Notes under the pieces: generated by a model | What the model was told of the DNA's origin: nothing | Database searches by the model: none | The model's input: the letters and a program-made list of their open reading frames with translations, nothing else | Source: Betaproteobacteria bacterium | Lineage (GTDB): Bacteria; Pseudomonadota; Gammaproteobacteria; Burkholderiales; Usitatibacteraceae | Length of the DNA stretch: 64,000 bases | Reading direction: 5' to 3' | Assembly (NCBI GenBank): GCA_016709665.1 | Contig: JADJMI010000008.1 | Coordinates: 124,001 to 188,000, forward strand | Translations under genes and position numbers: made by a program | Part shown: positions 34,272-43,933 of the stretch, piece after piece | How the letters are laid out: every line of letters starts with the position of its first letter | How positions within the stretch are numbered: the first letter of the stretch is position 1

Positions 34272-37200
34272 ATGGAAGCGAACGCCTCCCCCCGCCCCCC
34301 GTCCCGCCTGAGGCGCTGGCTCGCCTGGAGTTCGGGCGGCCTCGCGCTCGCGGTCGTGGCCGCGCTGGGCACGGGCGCCTGGCTCGCGTTCTCCGAACCC
34401 GGCGCCCGATTCGTCCTGGACCGGGCGCTCGCGATCGTGGGCGGATCGGCGACGGGCGTGACGGGCAGCCTCGCCGGGCCGCTCGCCCTCGACGCGCTCG
34501 AGGTGAATGCCGGCAAGACGCGGGTGCGGGCGAAGCGCGTCTCGCTCGACTGGTCCCCCATCCGGCTGTTGCAGGGGGAGCTGCACGTCGTGCGGTTCCA
34601 CGCGGCCTTGCTGGAGATCGAATCCGAGGCCTCCGCCGAGCCTGCGAAGGAGCCGCTCTCGCTCGCGCCGCCGCTGACCGTCCACGTGGCGCAGGCGGGT
34701 CTCGACCGGCTGGTGATCGCCAGGCGGGGCGAGCCCGACCCGGTTGAACTCCGGATCTCTCCGTGAAGCTCCGCGGCGACCTCGCGGCGTGGATCGTGGG
34801 CGATGCGCGGGCGAGCACGCCCTTCGGCCTCGCCCGGGTGAGCGGCACGATCGGGGCCCGGCGGCCCTTCGACCTCGATGCCAAGGGGGCGCTCGAAGGC
34901 AGCCGCGGCGAGCGCAAGTACAGCCTCCAGCTGGGCGCGAAGGGGCCGCTCTCGGCCATCGAGGCGGCGTTCACCGGGGCCGAGGGCGGGCTCGAGGGCG
35001 GCGGCAGGGCCCGCATCGCGCCGTTCGACGCGTCGGCGCCGCTTCGCGCGCTGTCGGTGAAGCTCGCGGGGCTCGACCTCTCGGCCTTCACGAGCGCCCC
35101 GCAGACGAAGCTCGCCGTGGAGGCCGAGCTCGCGCCTTCGGGCGAGCTGCTTCTCGCCGGCCCCGTGAAGATCGCGAACGCGGCCCCGGGCCCGCTCGAT
35201 CGCAACCGGGTGCCCGTGGCCTCGATCGCGGCAGGCCTGGCCGTCGCGAAGGACGGAGCGCTCAGGGCGCGCGGCATGGAGGCGCTCTTCGCGGGCGGCG
35301 GCAGCGCGAAGGGAGACCTCGCGTGGGCCGGAGGCAAGCTCGACGCCGCGATCGACGTGAAGGGCCTCGACCTGCTCGCGTGGTACACGCCGCTTCGCGC
35401 GACGGCGCTCGACGGCGCCATCCGCGCCGACGTCACGGGCGATGCGCAATCCTTCACGCTCGACCTCGCCGATCCGCGCTTCACGATCACCGGTGCGGCC
35501 CGGATCGCGAACCGGGCGATCGAGATCGAGCGGGTGCGCGTGGCGCGCACGGGCTCGGCCATCGAAGCGGCCGGGCGCTTCGCGTTCCAGGGCAGGCGCG
35601 AGTTCGCGGTCGAGGGGCGCCTGGATCGGGTGAACCCGGCGCACTTCGCGAAAGTGCCCGAAGGCGAGATCAGCGGCGGCCTCAAGGCGAGCGGCGTGCT
35701 CGGCGGCCGGCGTTCGTTGCAGGCGCAGGTCGAGATCGAGAAGAGCCGCTTCGCCGGGCTCGCCCTCGAGGGTCGGGCCGACGTGGCCGCGGACGACGCC
35801 CACCTGGGCCGCATCGAGGCGAATGTCGCGATGGGCGATTCGCGGGCGAGCGCGAGCGGCGCGTTCGGCAAGCCCGGCGACGCGCTCGCGGTGAAGTTCT
35901 CCTCCCGGATCTCGCGCCCATCGGCAAGGCCTTCGGGATCAAGGCGGCGGGGCGCGTCGACGGCGATGCGCTCGTCGAGGGCACTTTTGCGGCGCCGCAT
36001 GGCCGCGTCGCGCTCAAGGCGACCAACCTCTCCCTGCCCGGGGAGTACCGCCTGGCGTCCCTCGACGCAAAGCTGTCCCTCGGCGCGGCGGAGGATTCGC
36101 CGCTCACGGGCGACGTGACGCTCGCGGGCCTTCGCGAGGACAAGGCCGCGGACAAGGAGGCGCTCGTCACGAAGGCGGTACTGGCGCTTCGCGGGACGCG
36201 CGCGTCGCACGACCTGAAACTCGAAGGCGAGCTGCCGGAGAACTCGCAGGTGCGCGTGCTGGTATCGGGCGGGCTCTTCGGCGCGACGAGCGCGTCGCCG
36301 GAGTGGCGCGGCCGCCTGGAAGTGCTCGAATCCACCGGCCGCTATCCCGTGGTGCTCGCGGCGCCCACGGCGCTTTCGGTCGCCCCCCAGCGCGTGGAAC
36401 TGGGCGGCACGAAGCTCGCGGGCGAATGGGGACAGGTCGACCTCGTCACCACCCGCTGGACGCCCGCGCTCTTCGAGGTGAAGGGCGCCGCGAACGGCAT
36501 CGCGGTGCGGGCCATCACGCGGCTGGCGGGCCTGCGGCAGGCGCCGTCGTCGAACCTGGTCGTGGGCGCCGCGTGGGACTTGCGCGCCGCCGAGACGATC
36601 GAAGGCTTCGCGGAAGTCCGGCGCGAAAGCGGCGACGTGCGCGTGGGCGACGCGCGCCAGGCGCTGGGGCTCGAGACGCTGCTCCTTCGCGTCGATGCCG
36701 CCGCCGGCCGCGTGAAGGCGAAGGGCGAGCTTCGCGGCACGCTCCTGGGCCGGGTGAGCGCCGAGGGCGACCTGCCGCTTCGCCGCGGGGACGGGGGTGG
36801 GAAGTCTCGCCGGTCGCGCCGCTCACCGGACGCCTCGACGTGGACGTGCCCGATCTCGCGTGGACGGCGGGCTGGCTCGGCCCGGACGCGCAGGCGGGCG
36901 GCAAGCTCGCGGGGCGCGTCTCGGTCTCCGGCACGCGCCGGGAGCCCACCTGGGAAGGCCGCATCGACGGCGCGGACCTCGTCGTCCGCGAGCCGGCGAC
37001 GGGCTTCGAGGGCACGCAGGGTTCGCTCGCGATCTCCTTCCGCGACCACGAGCTGCGGCTCGAGAAGTTCGCCTTCGACGCGCCGTGGCGGCCGACGGCG
37101 GAAGCGGCCAGGGCCATCGGGAACGTGAAGCGGCCCGAGCGCGGCACGCTGTCGGCCGAGGGCGGCTTCAACGCCTCGACGAGGAAGGGCGAGTTCCGCG

Positions 37201-38204
37201 TGAAATCCGCGGGGTATCCGGTGACGCAACTCGCCACGCGATTCCTCGCGGTGACGGGCGAGGCGAAGGCGGAACTCGACGGCCCGCTCATCGCGATTTC
37301 CGGCGACCTGCGCGCCGACGCCGGCTGGTTCGGCGTTCCCGCTTCGGCGGCGCCCACGGTCGCGGACGACGTCGTCGTGGATCGCGGCGAACCCGTCGCC
37401 GGCACGGCTGCGTCCGAACGCATCCGCCTGGACCTGCGCGTGGCCCTGGGCGAGCACACCCACTTCACCGGTCGCGGGCTCACGACGCGGCTCACGGGTG
37501 CGATCCGGCTCGCGGGCGACGTGGGCGCGGGGCTGCGGGCGACGGGCTCCATCCGGGCCGTCGACGGCTCCTACGACGCCTACGGCCAGAAGCTCGCCAT
37601 CGAGCGCGGCGCGCTCAATTTCCAGGGGCCGATCGACAACCCGGGGCTCAATGTCCTGGCGCTCAGGAAGGGCCTCGCGGTGGAGGCCGGCGTGGAGATC
37701 CTGGGCAACGTGTCGCGGCCGCGCGTGCGGCTGGTCTCGTTCCCGGACGTGCCCGAATCGGAGAAGCTCGCGTGGCTGGTGCTCGGGCGCGGCCAGGGGC
37801 AGGTGGCCGCGAGCGATGCGGCGCTGCTCGTCTCGGCCGCCGGCTCCATCCTCGGGCGCGACGACACGCAGTCGGGGCGGCTGCTGCACGGGTTGGGCAT
37901 CGGGGCGGAGGACATCCGGCTCGGGCAGGACAGCGGGAGCCTGCTGGGCACGATGCCGCAGAGCACCGTGGCCGGAAAGACCAATACGACCAACACGCAG
38001 GACGTGCTCTCCGTCGGCAAGCGCCTTTCCGACGACATCTACCTTTCCTACCAGCAGGGTCTCGCCGACGCGGAAGGCTCCATGCGCGTCGCCTGGCAGG
38101 TGACCAAGGCGTTCCAGGTCATCCTGCGGGCCGGATACCAGCCCGGCGTCGACGCCGTCTACCGCTTCACCCTCGACGACGCCCCCATCAAGATCCGCCC
38201 CTGA
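34272..38204 (+). pseudogene. tamB: TamB inner membrane-anchored translocation module, three frameshifts as read
   Basis: TamB spans the periplasm from an N-terminal anchor (LAVVAALGTGAWLAF) by a long beta-groove to a C-terminal DUF490/TamB domain (RGALNFQGPIDNPGLNVLAL; SEKLAWLVLGRGQGQ; SYQQGLADAEGSMRVAWQVT). The sequence needs three one-base additions: at GG 34753-34754 (giving ELRDLSVKL), CCC 35904-35906 (SSPDLAPIG) and GGGGG 36793-36797 (GGWEVSPVA). With them it is one protein of about 1,310 residues, a normal size. All three are lost bases in G/C runs, so assembly error is more likely than decay. Its TGA is the first three bases of a repeat unit. Confidence 0.88.
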
Positions 38205-38336
38205 AGGGGACGCACACTTTCCTGAAGGTCCTGAAGGGGACGCACACCTTCACCCCGCCTGAAGGGGACGCACACTTTCAACTGCCCTGAAGGTGTGCGC
38301 CCCCTTCACTGTCGCTGAAGGTGTGCGTCCCCTTCA
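38202..38336. repeat. Modular palindromic repeat, copy D (canonical element plus one extra unit)
   Basis: The canonical four units start at 38232, 38260, 38288 and 38316 (28-bp period; forward, forward, reverse, reverse). An extra forward unit at 38202-38222 is joined by a short TGAAGGTCC duplication, 30 bases before the next. Units three and four differ by single bases (actttca; gcgccccc). The TGA opening the first unit is the tamB stop codon, and the final TTCA holds the stop codon of the converging thioesterase gene. The element fills the whole space between the two genes. Confidence 0.92.
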
Positions 38337-38723
38337 GCGGGGCACTGTGCCGAGCGTGCAGCGGGAAACGCAGACGACCTTGCCGGCATCGTCGACGATC
38401 CGCGCCTCCCACACCTGCGTGCGCCGCCCGACGTGGATGGGCGTGGCGGTGGCGGTGACGGTGCCGCTGCGCACGGCCCGGATGTGATTGGCGTTGATCT
38501 CGAGGCCGACCGCGAACTCCTTCTCCTGGTCGACGTTGTGCCACGCGCCGATGGAGACGACCGTCTCGGCGAGGGCCAGCGAGGCGCCGCCGTGAAGCAG
38601 CCCGAACGGCTGGTGAACCTTCGGGCCCACCGCCATGCGCGCGACCACGCGGTCCTTGCTTGCCTCCAGCACCTCGATGCCGAGCGTCGAAAGCAGCGTC
38701 TCCTTCTGGAGTTCCGGGGCCAT
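38334..38723 (-). CDS. PaaI-family hotdog thioesterase
   Basis: A 129-residue hotdog-fold protein, probably an acyl-CoA thioesterase of the YbdB/EntH/PaaI type. The signature is VHQPFGLLHGGASLALAETVVSIGA, with the catalytic acidic residue after the HGG turn, followed by VGLEINANHIRAVRSGTV and an end at CVSRCTLG. The stop codon TGA lies in the last four bases of repeat copy D. It may be co-transcribed with the spermidine-synthase-like gene 20 bases upstream on the same strand. Confidence 0.9.
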   Translation of the reverse strand: MAPELQKETLLSTLGIEVLEASKDRVVARMAVGPKVHQPFGLLHGGASLALAETVVSIGAWHNVDQEKEFAVGLEINANHIRAVRSGTVTATATPIHVGRRTQVWEARIVDDAGKVVCVSRCTLGTVPR

Positions 38724-38743
38724 GGCGATCCTCGATGGGGAAT

Positions 38744-39613
38744 TCAGGCCGCCTCGCCCATCGTCCGCTCGAGGTAGCGCAGCTTGCGGCTGCGCTCGAG
38801 CTTCTTGGCGAAGCGGGGGAAATCGAGCCCGTAGCGGGCCTTCATCGCGGGCGCCTCGGCCGCCATCCAGCGCCAGCGCGGCTCGAAGGCCGCGTCGCGG
38901 AAGACGAACACCACGAGGTTGCCGTCCTCCTTGTCGGGCATGACGACGATGTTGTCGCCGAACGCGGCGCGGATGAGGTCGAGCTGCGCCACCCGCTCTT
39001 CCTTCTTTCCGACCAGGTTCGACACCAGCACGCCCTTCTTCGTGAGCGCGTCCTTCGCGTCGCGGAAGAAGTCGCGCGTCATCACCGAGGGGCTGTAGCC
39101 CTCCGGGTCGAAGCAGTCGAGGACGATCGCGTCGAATCCGCCCTCGCGCGCGACGAACCGCGCGGCGTCGTCCCGCACCACGTGGAAGTTCGGGCCGTCC
39201 GCGGGCACGAGGAACTCCTCACGAAGGGCGATCACGTCCTCGTCGATCTCCACCGTCGTGAGATCCGCCTCGGGCAGGTTGCGGTGGCAGAACTTCGAGA
39301 GTGACCCGCCACCCAGTCCCAGCAGCAGGATCCGCTTCGGCGCCGGATTGAAGAGCAGGAAGGCCATCGCGAGCCGCGTGTAGCTGAAGTCGAGCGCCCA
39401 CGGGTCCGCGAGGCGCATGCCGCTTTGCACGATCTCGCGCTTGAAGTACAGCTCTCGCACCACGCCGTCGTCGATGACGAAGGGCTTGCCGTAGGTGCCT
39501 TCCACGATTCGCCGGGCGAGATCCTCGCGGTCCGCGTCGGCCGGCTCGACCATGCGCGCCACGCCGCGTTCGTGCTTGAACGGGTTGGGCATCTCGAGGA
39601 GTCGTTTCGGCAC
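38744..39613 (-). CDS. Spermidine-synthase-like protein (SpeE superfamily, methyltransferase fold)
   Basis: A 289-residue Rossmann-fold protein of the spermidine synthase superfamily. The cofactor loop is RILLLGLGGGSLSKFCHRNL and the acidic strand after it LTTVEIDEDVIALREEF. The Asp region FDAIVLDCFDPEGYSPSVMT takes the place of the polyamine synthase catalytic loop. It lacks the N-terminal strand domain of true spermidine synthases, so polyamine synthesis is not implied. A second, shorter member of the superfamily is at 59092-59808. A terminator lies just upstream, so it has its own promoter or relies on read-through. Confidence 0.8.
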   Translation of the reverse strand: MPKRLLEMPNPFKHERGVARMVEPADADREDLARRIVEGTYGKPFVIDDGVVRELYFKREIVQSGMRLADPWALDFSYTRLAMAFLLFNPAPKRILLLGLGGGSLSKFCHRNLPEADLTTVEIDEDVIALREEFLVPADGPNFHVVRDDAARFVAREGGFDAIVLDCFDPEGYSPSVMTRDFFRDAKDALTKKGVLVSNLVGKKEERVAQLDLIRAAFGDNIVVMPDKEDGNLVVFVFRDAAFEPRWRWMAAEAPAMKARYGLDFPRFAKKLERSRKLRYLERTMGEAA

Positions 39614-39646
39614 GGGGGCGATTGGCGGTCATGGAACGGGGCAACG

Positions 39647-39672
39647 AAAAAGGCCCGCCGAGGCGGGCCTTT
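39647..39672 (-). terminator. Rho-independent terminator downstream of the octahaem cytochrome gene
   Basis: A 9-bp stem (AGGCCCGCC with GGCGGGCCT, 39651-39659 and 39662-39670) with a 2-base loop. On the minus strand it is followed by TTTT (39647-39650). It lies 26 bases after the cytochrome stop codon and separates that gene from the downstream spermidine-synthase-like gene. Confidence 0.85.
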
Positions 39673-39697
39673 CCGGGATTCGGCTGGAGCGCCGATT

Positions 39698-41596
39698 CTA
39701 CATCTTGTCCGCCTCGTGGCAGGTGCCGCACTTGTTCGTGTACGGCGTCGGCATGGCCTTGCCCGGCTCGACGCCCTTCACCCCCTTGTTGGCGATGCGC
39801 GGCACGTCGAAGAGGTGCGAGGTGATGTCGTTCATCCAGTACTTCTTGCCGCCCTTGCCCTCGATGCCCTCGCCCAGGCCCGCGCCGGTCTGCATGGTCT
39901 TGGTCATGTGGCAATCGACGCAGGCGATCTTCTTCGAATGCTCCTCGCCCACCGTCTTGGCGGTGTGCTGCTTCATGTCCACCTTGTGGCAGGTCGCGCA
40001 CAGCGTGTCCTTGCCGTCGCGCGCTTCGGCGGTGAGCTGGAACTTGATGCCGGCCTTGCCGTGCGGGTCGTGGCAATCGGCGCAGTTGAGAATCTGCGTG
40101 TCGTTGATGTAGTGCTTGGAGCGCACGAGGTCCGTGGCCTGCTGGTGGTGGCTCTTGGAGTGCACGCCGTCGGGCCAGAAGTCCTTCTGCGCGGCATCCT
40201 CGCGGCTCGTGTAGTTGACCAGGTACTCGTTGCGGCTGATGCCGGGGGTGAGCATGCGGCCGTCCTTGTTGATCGGCTGGTCGGTGCTCGTCGTGCCCTG
40301 CGGACGGCTGTGGCACTGGTTGCAGATGACCATCGAGCGTTCCGAGGCGAGCTTGCCCGGGTTCACGATCGTGGAGGCCTTCAGGCGCCGCGGGGCCTTC
40401 GCGTGCTCGGAGCCGGGGCCGTGGCAGGTCTCGCAACCGACGTTCAGCTCGTTCGGGATGCCGTCGCCGTCGATGTCGAACTCGCCGTTCGGGTCGTTGG
40501 CCGCGCCCGCGACGAAATTGCCGCCGACCGTCGGGGTGAGCGTGTAGCCGGTGTAGTGGCACGAGGCGCACTGGATCTCGAAGGACTTGCCCTTCGGCGG
40601 ATCCTTGAGCTTGCCCTTGGCCTCGTCGAACAGCCAGTCGCCGTGGTAGTCGCGCCAGGGCTTGCGGGTGCGGTCCGCCCACGAATCGTTGCCCTCGGTG
40701 TTGTACTGCAGGAACGGATAGGTCTCCGCGCCGACGCGGATGAGATAGCGCTGCTTGTACACCGGGCCGCCATAGGTCTTCTCGACCGGGTAGATGCGCG
40801 GCTTGTCGGCCGGGTCGCGGGCGTTCTCGGTCTTCAGCTTGAGCGAGCCGTCCTTGTCCGTGTAGAACGAGGCGGTGTAGCTGACCGATTTCGGATCGGC
40901 CGGCGCCTTGAGCGACACCTGGTACTTGTCGAAGCCGCGGGCCTTGTCGTAGCCGTACAGGTAGAACTTCGCGCCGGCCTGCAGCTTCTTCAAGCCGTCG
41001 TTCATCTTCGGAAAGCGCGAGAAGTCCTGCAGGCCGCTCGTCTTGCCGACCACCGCGATGCCCTGCTTGTGCGCCGTCTGCGTAAAGCCCTTGTAGTCGT
41101 CGTGGCACTTCATGCACTTGGAGCTGCCGATGAACGTCGCGTTCGCCGGGGACCTGCCCGACACCTGGATCGCCAGGGGCTTGGCCGCGAGTTCCGCCAC
41201 CGTCATCGACTTGTTGGTGAGGGTGCCGCCGGGCAGGTGCTTCGCATCGTCAGGCACGACGTAGACGAAATACTTGCCGGCCGGTGCCGCGGAGATGCCG
41301 AAGGCGCCGTTCAGGTCCGTGACCGCCTGCACGTACTTGTCGCCGTTCGCGGCGATGTTGTCGTCCATCGGCTCGTCGTCGTCGACGTTGCGGCGGATGT
41401 TGAAGGACGGGGCCTTCTTCATCTTCGCCACGTCGGCGGCCGGCACGAGGAAGACGGTGGCGCCCGATACCGCGCGCTTGCCGCCGTCGGTGACGGTGCC
41501 GGAGATCGCCTGCGCCCACGCGAGCGAAGGTACCGCGCACCCGAGCGCGGCGGCGAATGCCCCGGCCCAAAGGGTTGTCGAGAATTTCCTGGCCAT
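39698..41596 (-). CDS. Exported octahaem c-type cytochrome with N-terminal carboxypeptidase-regulatory-like domain
   Basis: A 632-residue exported protein with eight CxxCH haem sites: CMKCH, CASCH, CETCH, CNQCH, CADCH, CATCH, CVDCH and CGTCH. After the signal peptide (CAVPSLAWAQ) comes a beta-sandwich of the carboxypeptidase regulatory/SpaA type (about residues 30-125, ISGTVTDGGKRAVSGATVFL and AGKYFVYVVPDDAKHL). The haem part shows CHGPGSEH and CHDPHGKAG, as in the cytochrome c554/NrfA-like multihaem group. It should carry electrons in the periplasm; the partner is unknown. The second of two adjacent ATGs (41596) has better spacing to GGGAGGG. Confidence 0.88.
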   Translation of the reverse strand: MARKFSTTLWAGAFAAALGCAVPSLAWAQAISGTVTDGGKRAVSGATVFLVPAADVAKMKKAPSFNIRRNVDDDEPMDDNIAANGDKYVQAVTDLNGAFGISAAPAGKYFVYVVPDDAKHLPGGTLTNKSMTVAELAAKPLAIQVSGRSPANATFIGSSKCMKCHDDYKGFTQTAHKQGIAVVGKTSGLQDFSRFPKMNDGLKKLQAGAKFYLYGYDKARGFDKYQVSLKAPADPKSVSYTASFYTDKDGSLKLKTENARDPADKPRIYPVEKTYGGPVYKQRYLIRVGAETYPFLQYNTEGNDSWADRTRKPWRDYHGDWLFDEAKGKLKDPPKGKSFEIQCASCHYTGYTLTPTVGGNFVAGAANDPNGEFDIDGDGIPNELNVGCETCHGPGSEHAKAPRRLKASTIVNPGKLASERSMVICNQCHSRPQGTTSTDQPINKDGRMLTPGISRNEYLVNYTSREDAAQKDFWPDGVHSKSHHQQATDLVRSKHYINDTQILNCADCHDPHGKAGIKFQLTAEARDGKDTLCATCHKVDMKQHTAKTVGEEHSKKIACVDCHMTKTMQTGAGLGEGIEGKGGKKYWMNDITSHLFDVPRIANKGVKGVEPGKAMPTPYTNKCGTCHEADKM

Positions 41597-41829
41597 CATG
41601 CCCTCCCTGGTCGATGTGTCCGGAATCACTGTCGGCTGTCAGAATGAGCAGCCGATGGTGAAGCCAGCATGGGTGAGTCGCGAGGTCCAAGGGTGACAAG
41701 CATCAAGACGGCTACCCGCATTGCGCGGTCATTTGCTCTTTGTTTGACCTTAAGGGGTCTGTCACAATTGGCGCCGACCCGACCGGGTTTCCCGACACGC
41801 CCCCTTCCCCACGAGAGAAGAACAATCCC
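41597..41829. promoter_or_regulatory. Divergent promoter region between the octahaem cytochrome and OPT transporter
   Basis: This 233-base gap lies between two genes transcribed away from each other and must carry both promoters. The centre (about 41725-41775) is clearly AT-richer than the surroundings and includes TTGACC at 41744-41749 and CACAAT at 41763-41768, which resemble -35 and -10 boxes but are spaced too closely (13 bases) for a confident call. Confidence 0.35.
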
Positions 41830-43800
41830 ATGGCGCTGCAGCACCTGACCGAAGAGCAGATCCGCGACTGGTCCCGCGAGCAGAAGGACCGCTGGTGGCT
41901 CGAGAACCTCTTCCGCGGCGACATGCCGCAGCTCACGATCCGCTCCGGCATCACCGGCTTCTTCCTGGGCGGGGTCCTCTCCGCCACCGCCCTCTACATC
42001 GGCGGCAAGACCGGCATCACCATCGGCGTGGGCCTCACCTCGGTCATTCTCGCCTTCGCGCTCTTCCGCATCTTCGCCTCCACCGGCATCGCGTCGGACT
42101 TCACGATCCTCGAGAACAACTGCACGCAGTCCATCGCGACGGCCGCCGGCTACATGGTGGCGCCGATGATCTCGAGCCTCTCGGCCTACATGCTCGTCAC
42201 GGGCAAGCTCATCCCGTGGTGGCAGATGATCCTGTGGATGAGCGTGGTCTCCATGATCGGCGTGCTGCTCGCCTTCCCGCTCAAGCGCCGGTTCATCAAC
42301 GAGGAACAGATGCCCTTCCCCGAGGGGCGCGCGTGCGGCGTGGTGCTCGACGCCCTCTACACCGGCAACGCGGCGGCGGGCGTCTTCAAGGCGAAACTCC
42401 TCGCCTGGGTGGCGGTGGGTGCGGGCACCTACCAGATGATCGTGAGCGACGGCTGGATGAAGCTCCTGCAGATCAAGCTGCTCGCCATGGACAAGTGGCT
42501 GGGCCTGAAGGAGGCGTGGGTGTTCCACGATCGCCTCGACAGCTACTACTACGCCTTCGCGGGCAAGACGGGCTGGATTCCCTCCATCCTGGGCACGGAC
42601 ATCCGCCAGCTCGGCCTTCGCCTCACGCTCGATGCCGCCATGCTCGGCGTGGGCGGCCTCATGGGCATCGCGGTGGCCACGAGCTGCCTGCTGGGCGCCT
42701 TCATCAATTTCGCGGTGCTCGCGCCGATGATGATCCAGATGGGCGACATCGCCCCGCGCATCTCGCCCACGGGCGCCACCGTGCCCATCTCGCGCGTGGA
42801 GATCGTGAACCAGTGGTCGCTGTGGTGGGGCGTCACGATGATGGTGGTGGGCTCGCTCACGAGCCTGCTCGCGCGGCCGGACCTCTTCACCAGCGCCTTC
42901 AAGTCGCTGGGCGGCAAGAAGAAGGAAGGCACGGACGTCCTCTCGCACATCGAGTTCCCGCTCTGGGTGTCGGCGGTGGGCGTACCGGTGTTCAGCATCC
43001 TGGGCGTGTGGGTCACGCACGAATTCTTCGGCGTGCCCGTCTACATGGCGGCCATTTCGCTGCCGCTCATCTTCGTGCTCACCATCATCTGCACGAACTC
43101 CATGGCGCTCACCTCGTGGACGCCGACGGGCGCGCTTTCGAAGATCACGCAGTTCTCCATGGGCGCGCTGGACCGCACGAACCCGGCCAACAACCTGATC
43201 CCGGCGGGCATGACGGCGGAGATCGCCTCCAACGCAGCCAACCTGCTCTCCGACATCAAGCCGGGCTACATGCTGGGCGCGAAGCCCCGGCAACAGGCCG
43301 TAGGCCACGTCATCGGCATCTTCGCCGGCTCGCTCGCCTGCGTGCCGCTCTTCTACCTGCTCTTCCTGCCGCCGGACGCGAACGGCGTGCGCTCGGCCGC
43401 GACGATCATCTCGGACCAGTTCGCGATGCCCGCGGCGCTGCAGTGGAAGGGCGTGGCGGAGATCATCACCAAGGGCCTCACGAGCCTGCCGACCTCGGCC
43501 GTCATCTCGATGGCGTTCGCGGCGGTGGCGGCGGCCGCGATCGAGATCATCAAGATCAAGACCAAGGGCCGCTTCCCGCTCTCGGCCGTCTCCATCGGCC
43601 TGGGCGTGGTGCTGCCGCCGGAGGCGACCTTCGCCATGTGGCTGGGCGCGATGATCTTCTGGTGGGCCGGCCGGCGGCAGAAGCCCGGCACGCGCGGTCA
43701 CGACATCTGGGTGGAGGGCTGCGAGCCCATCTGCGCGGGGCTCATCTCGGGATCGGCGCTGGTGGGGATCGGCAATGCGATCGTGAACGTGCTGATCTAG
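41830..43800 (+). CDS. OPT-family oligopeptide/metal-chelate transporter
   Basis: A 656-residue inner membrane protein with about 14-16 hydrophobic segments, of the oligopeptide transporter (OPT) family. Typical segments include FLGGVLSATALYIGGKTGI, ILENNCTQSIATAAGYMVAP, MPFPEGRACGVVLDALYTGN and the late VSIGLGVVLPPEATFAMWLGAM. Bacterial members carry peptides or metal chelates by proton symport; the substrate here is unknown. I chose the ATG at 41830, where conserved sequence starts. It is divergent from the octahaem cytochrome gene. Confidence 0.9.
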   Translation: MALQHLTEEQIRDWSREQKDRWWLENLFRGDMPQLTIRSGITGFFLGGVLSATALYIGGKTGITIGVGLTSVILAFALFRIFASTGIASDFTILENNCTQSIATAAGYMVAPMISSLSAYMLVTGKLIPWWQMILWMSVVSMIGVLLAFPLKRRFINEEQMPFPEGRACGVVLDALYTGNAAAGVFKAKLLAWVAVGAGTYQMIVSDGWMKLLQIKLLAMDKWLGLKEAWVFHDRLDSYYYAFAGKTGWIPSILGTDIRQLGLRLTLDAAMLGVGGLMGIAVATSCLLGAFINFAVLAPMMIQMGDIAPRISPTGATVPISRVEIVNQWSLWWGVTMMVVGSLTSLLARPDLFTSAFKSLGGKKKEGTDVLSHIEFPLWVSAVGVPVFSILGVWVTHEFFGVPVYMAAISLPLIFVLTIICTNSMALTSWTPTGALSKITQFSMGALDRTNPANNLIPAGMTAEIASNAANLLSDIKPGYMLGAKPRQQAVGHVIGIFAGSLACVPLFYLLFLPPDANGVRSAATIISDQFAMPAALQWKGVAEIITKGLTSLPTSAVISMAFAAVAAAAIEIIKIKTKGRFPLSAVSIGLGVVLPPEATFAMWLGAMIFWWAGRRQKPGTRGHDIWVEGCEPICAGLISGSALVGIGNAIVNVLI

Positions 43801-43933
43801 GCGTCGCGGTTCCTTTGGTCCCATGAAGCGGGGCCGGCGCGGGTGCACAATCGAGCGAGGCGGCGGGGAGCGCAGGGATTCCGCCGTCGCTTCGTCACGA
43901 CAACCAGAGAAATCCAGCGAAAGGGAGATTCCC

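Noticed and set aside
31407..34685. Very long minus-strand open frame opposite fbp and tamA
   Set aside because: It is Arg/Ala/Gly/Val-rich with no family motifs and mirrors the codon structure of real genes on the plus strand; typical high-GC shadow.
38744..39613. Naming this gene speE (spermidine synthase)
   Set aside because: It has the superfamily fold but lacks the N-terminal domain and the polyamine-binding loop residues; no speD is nearby.
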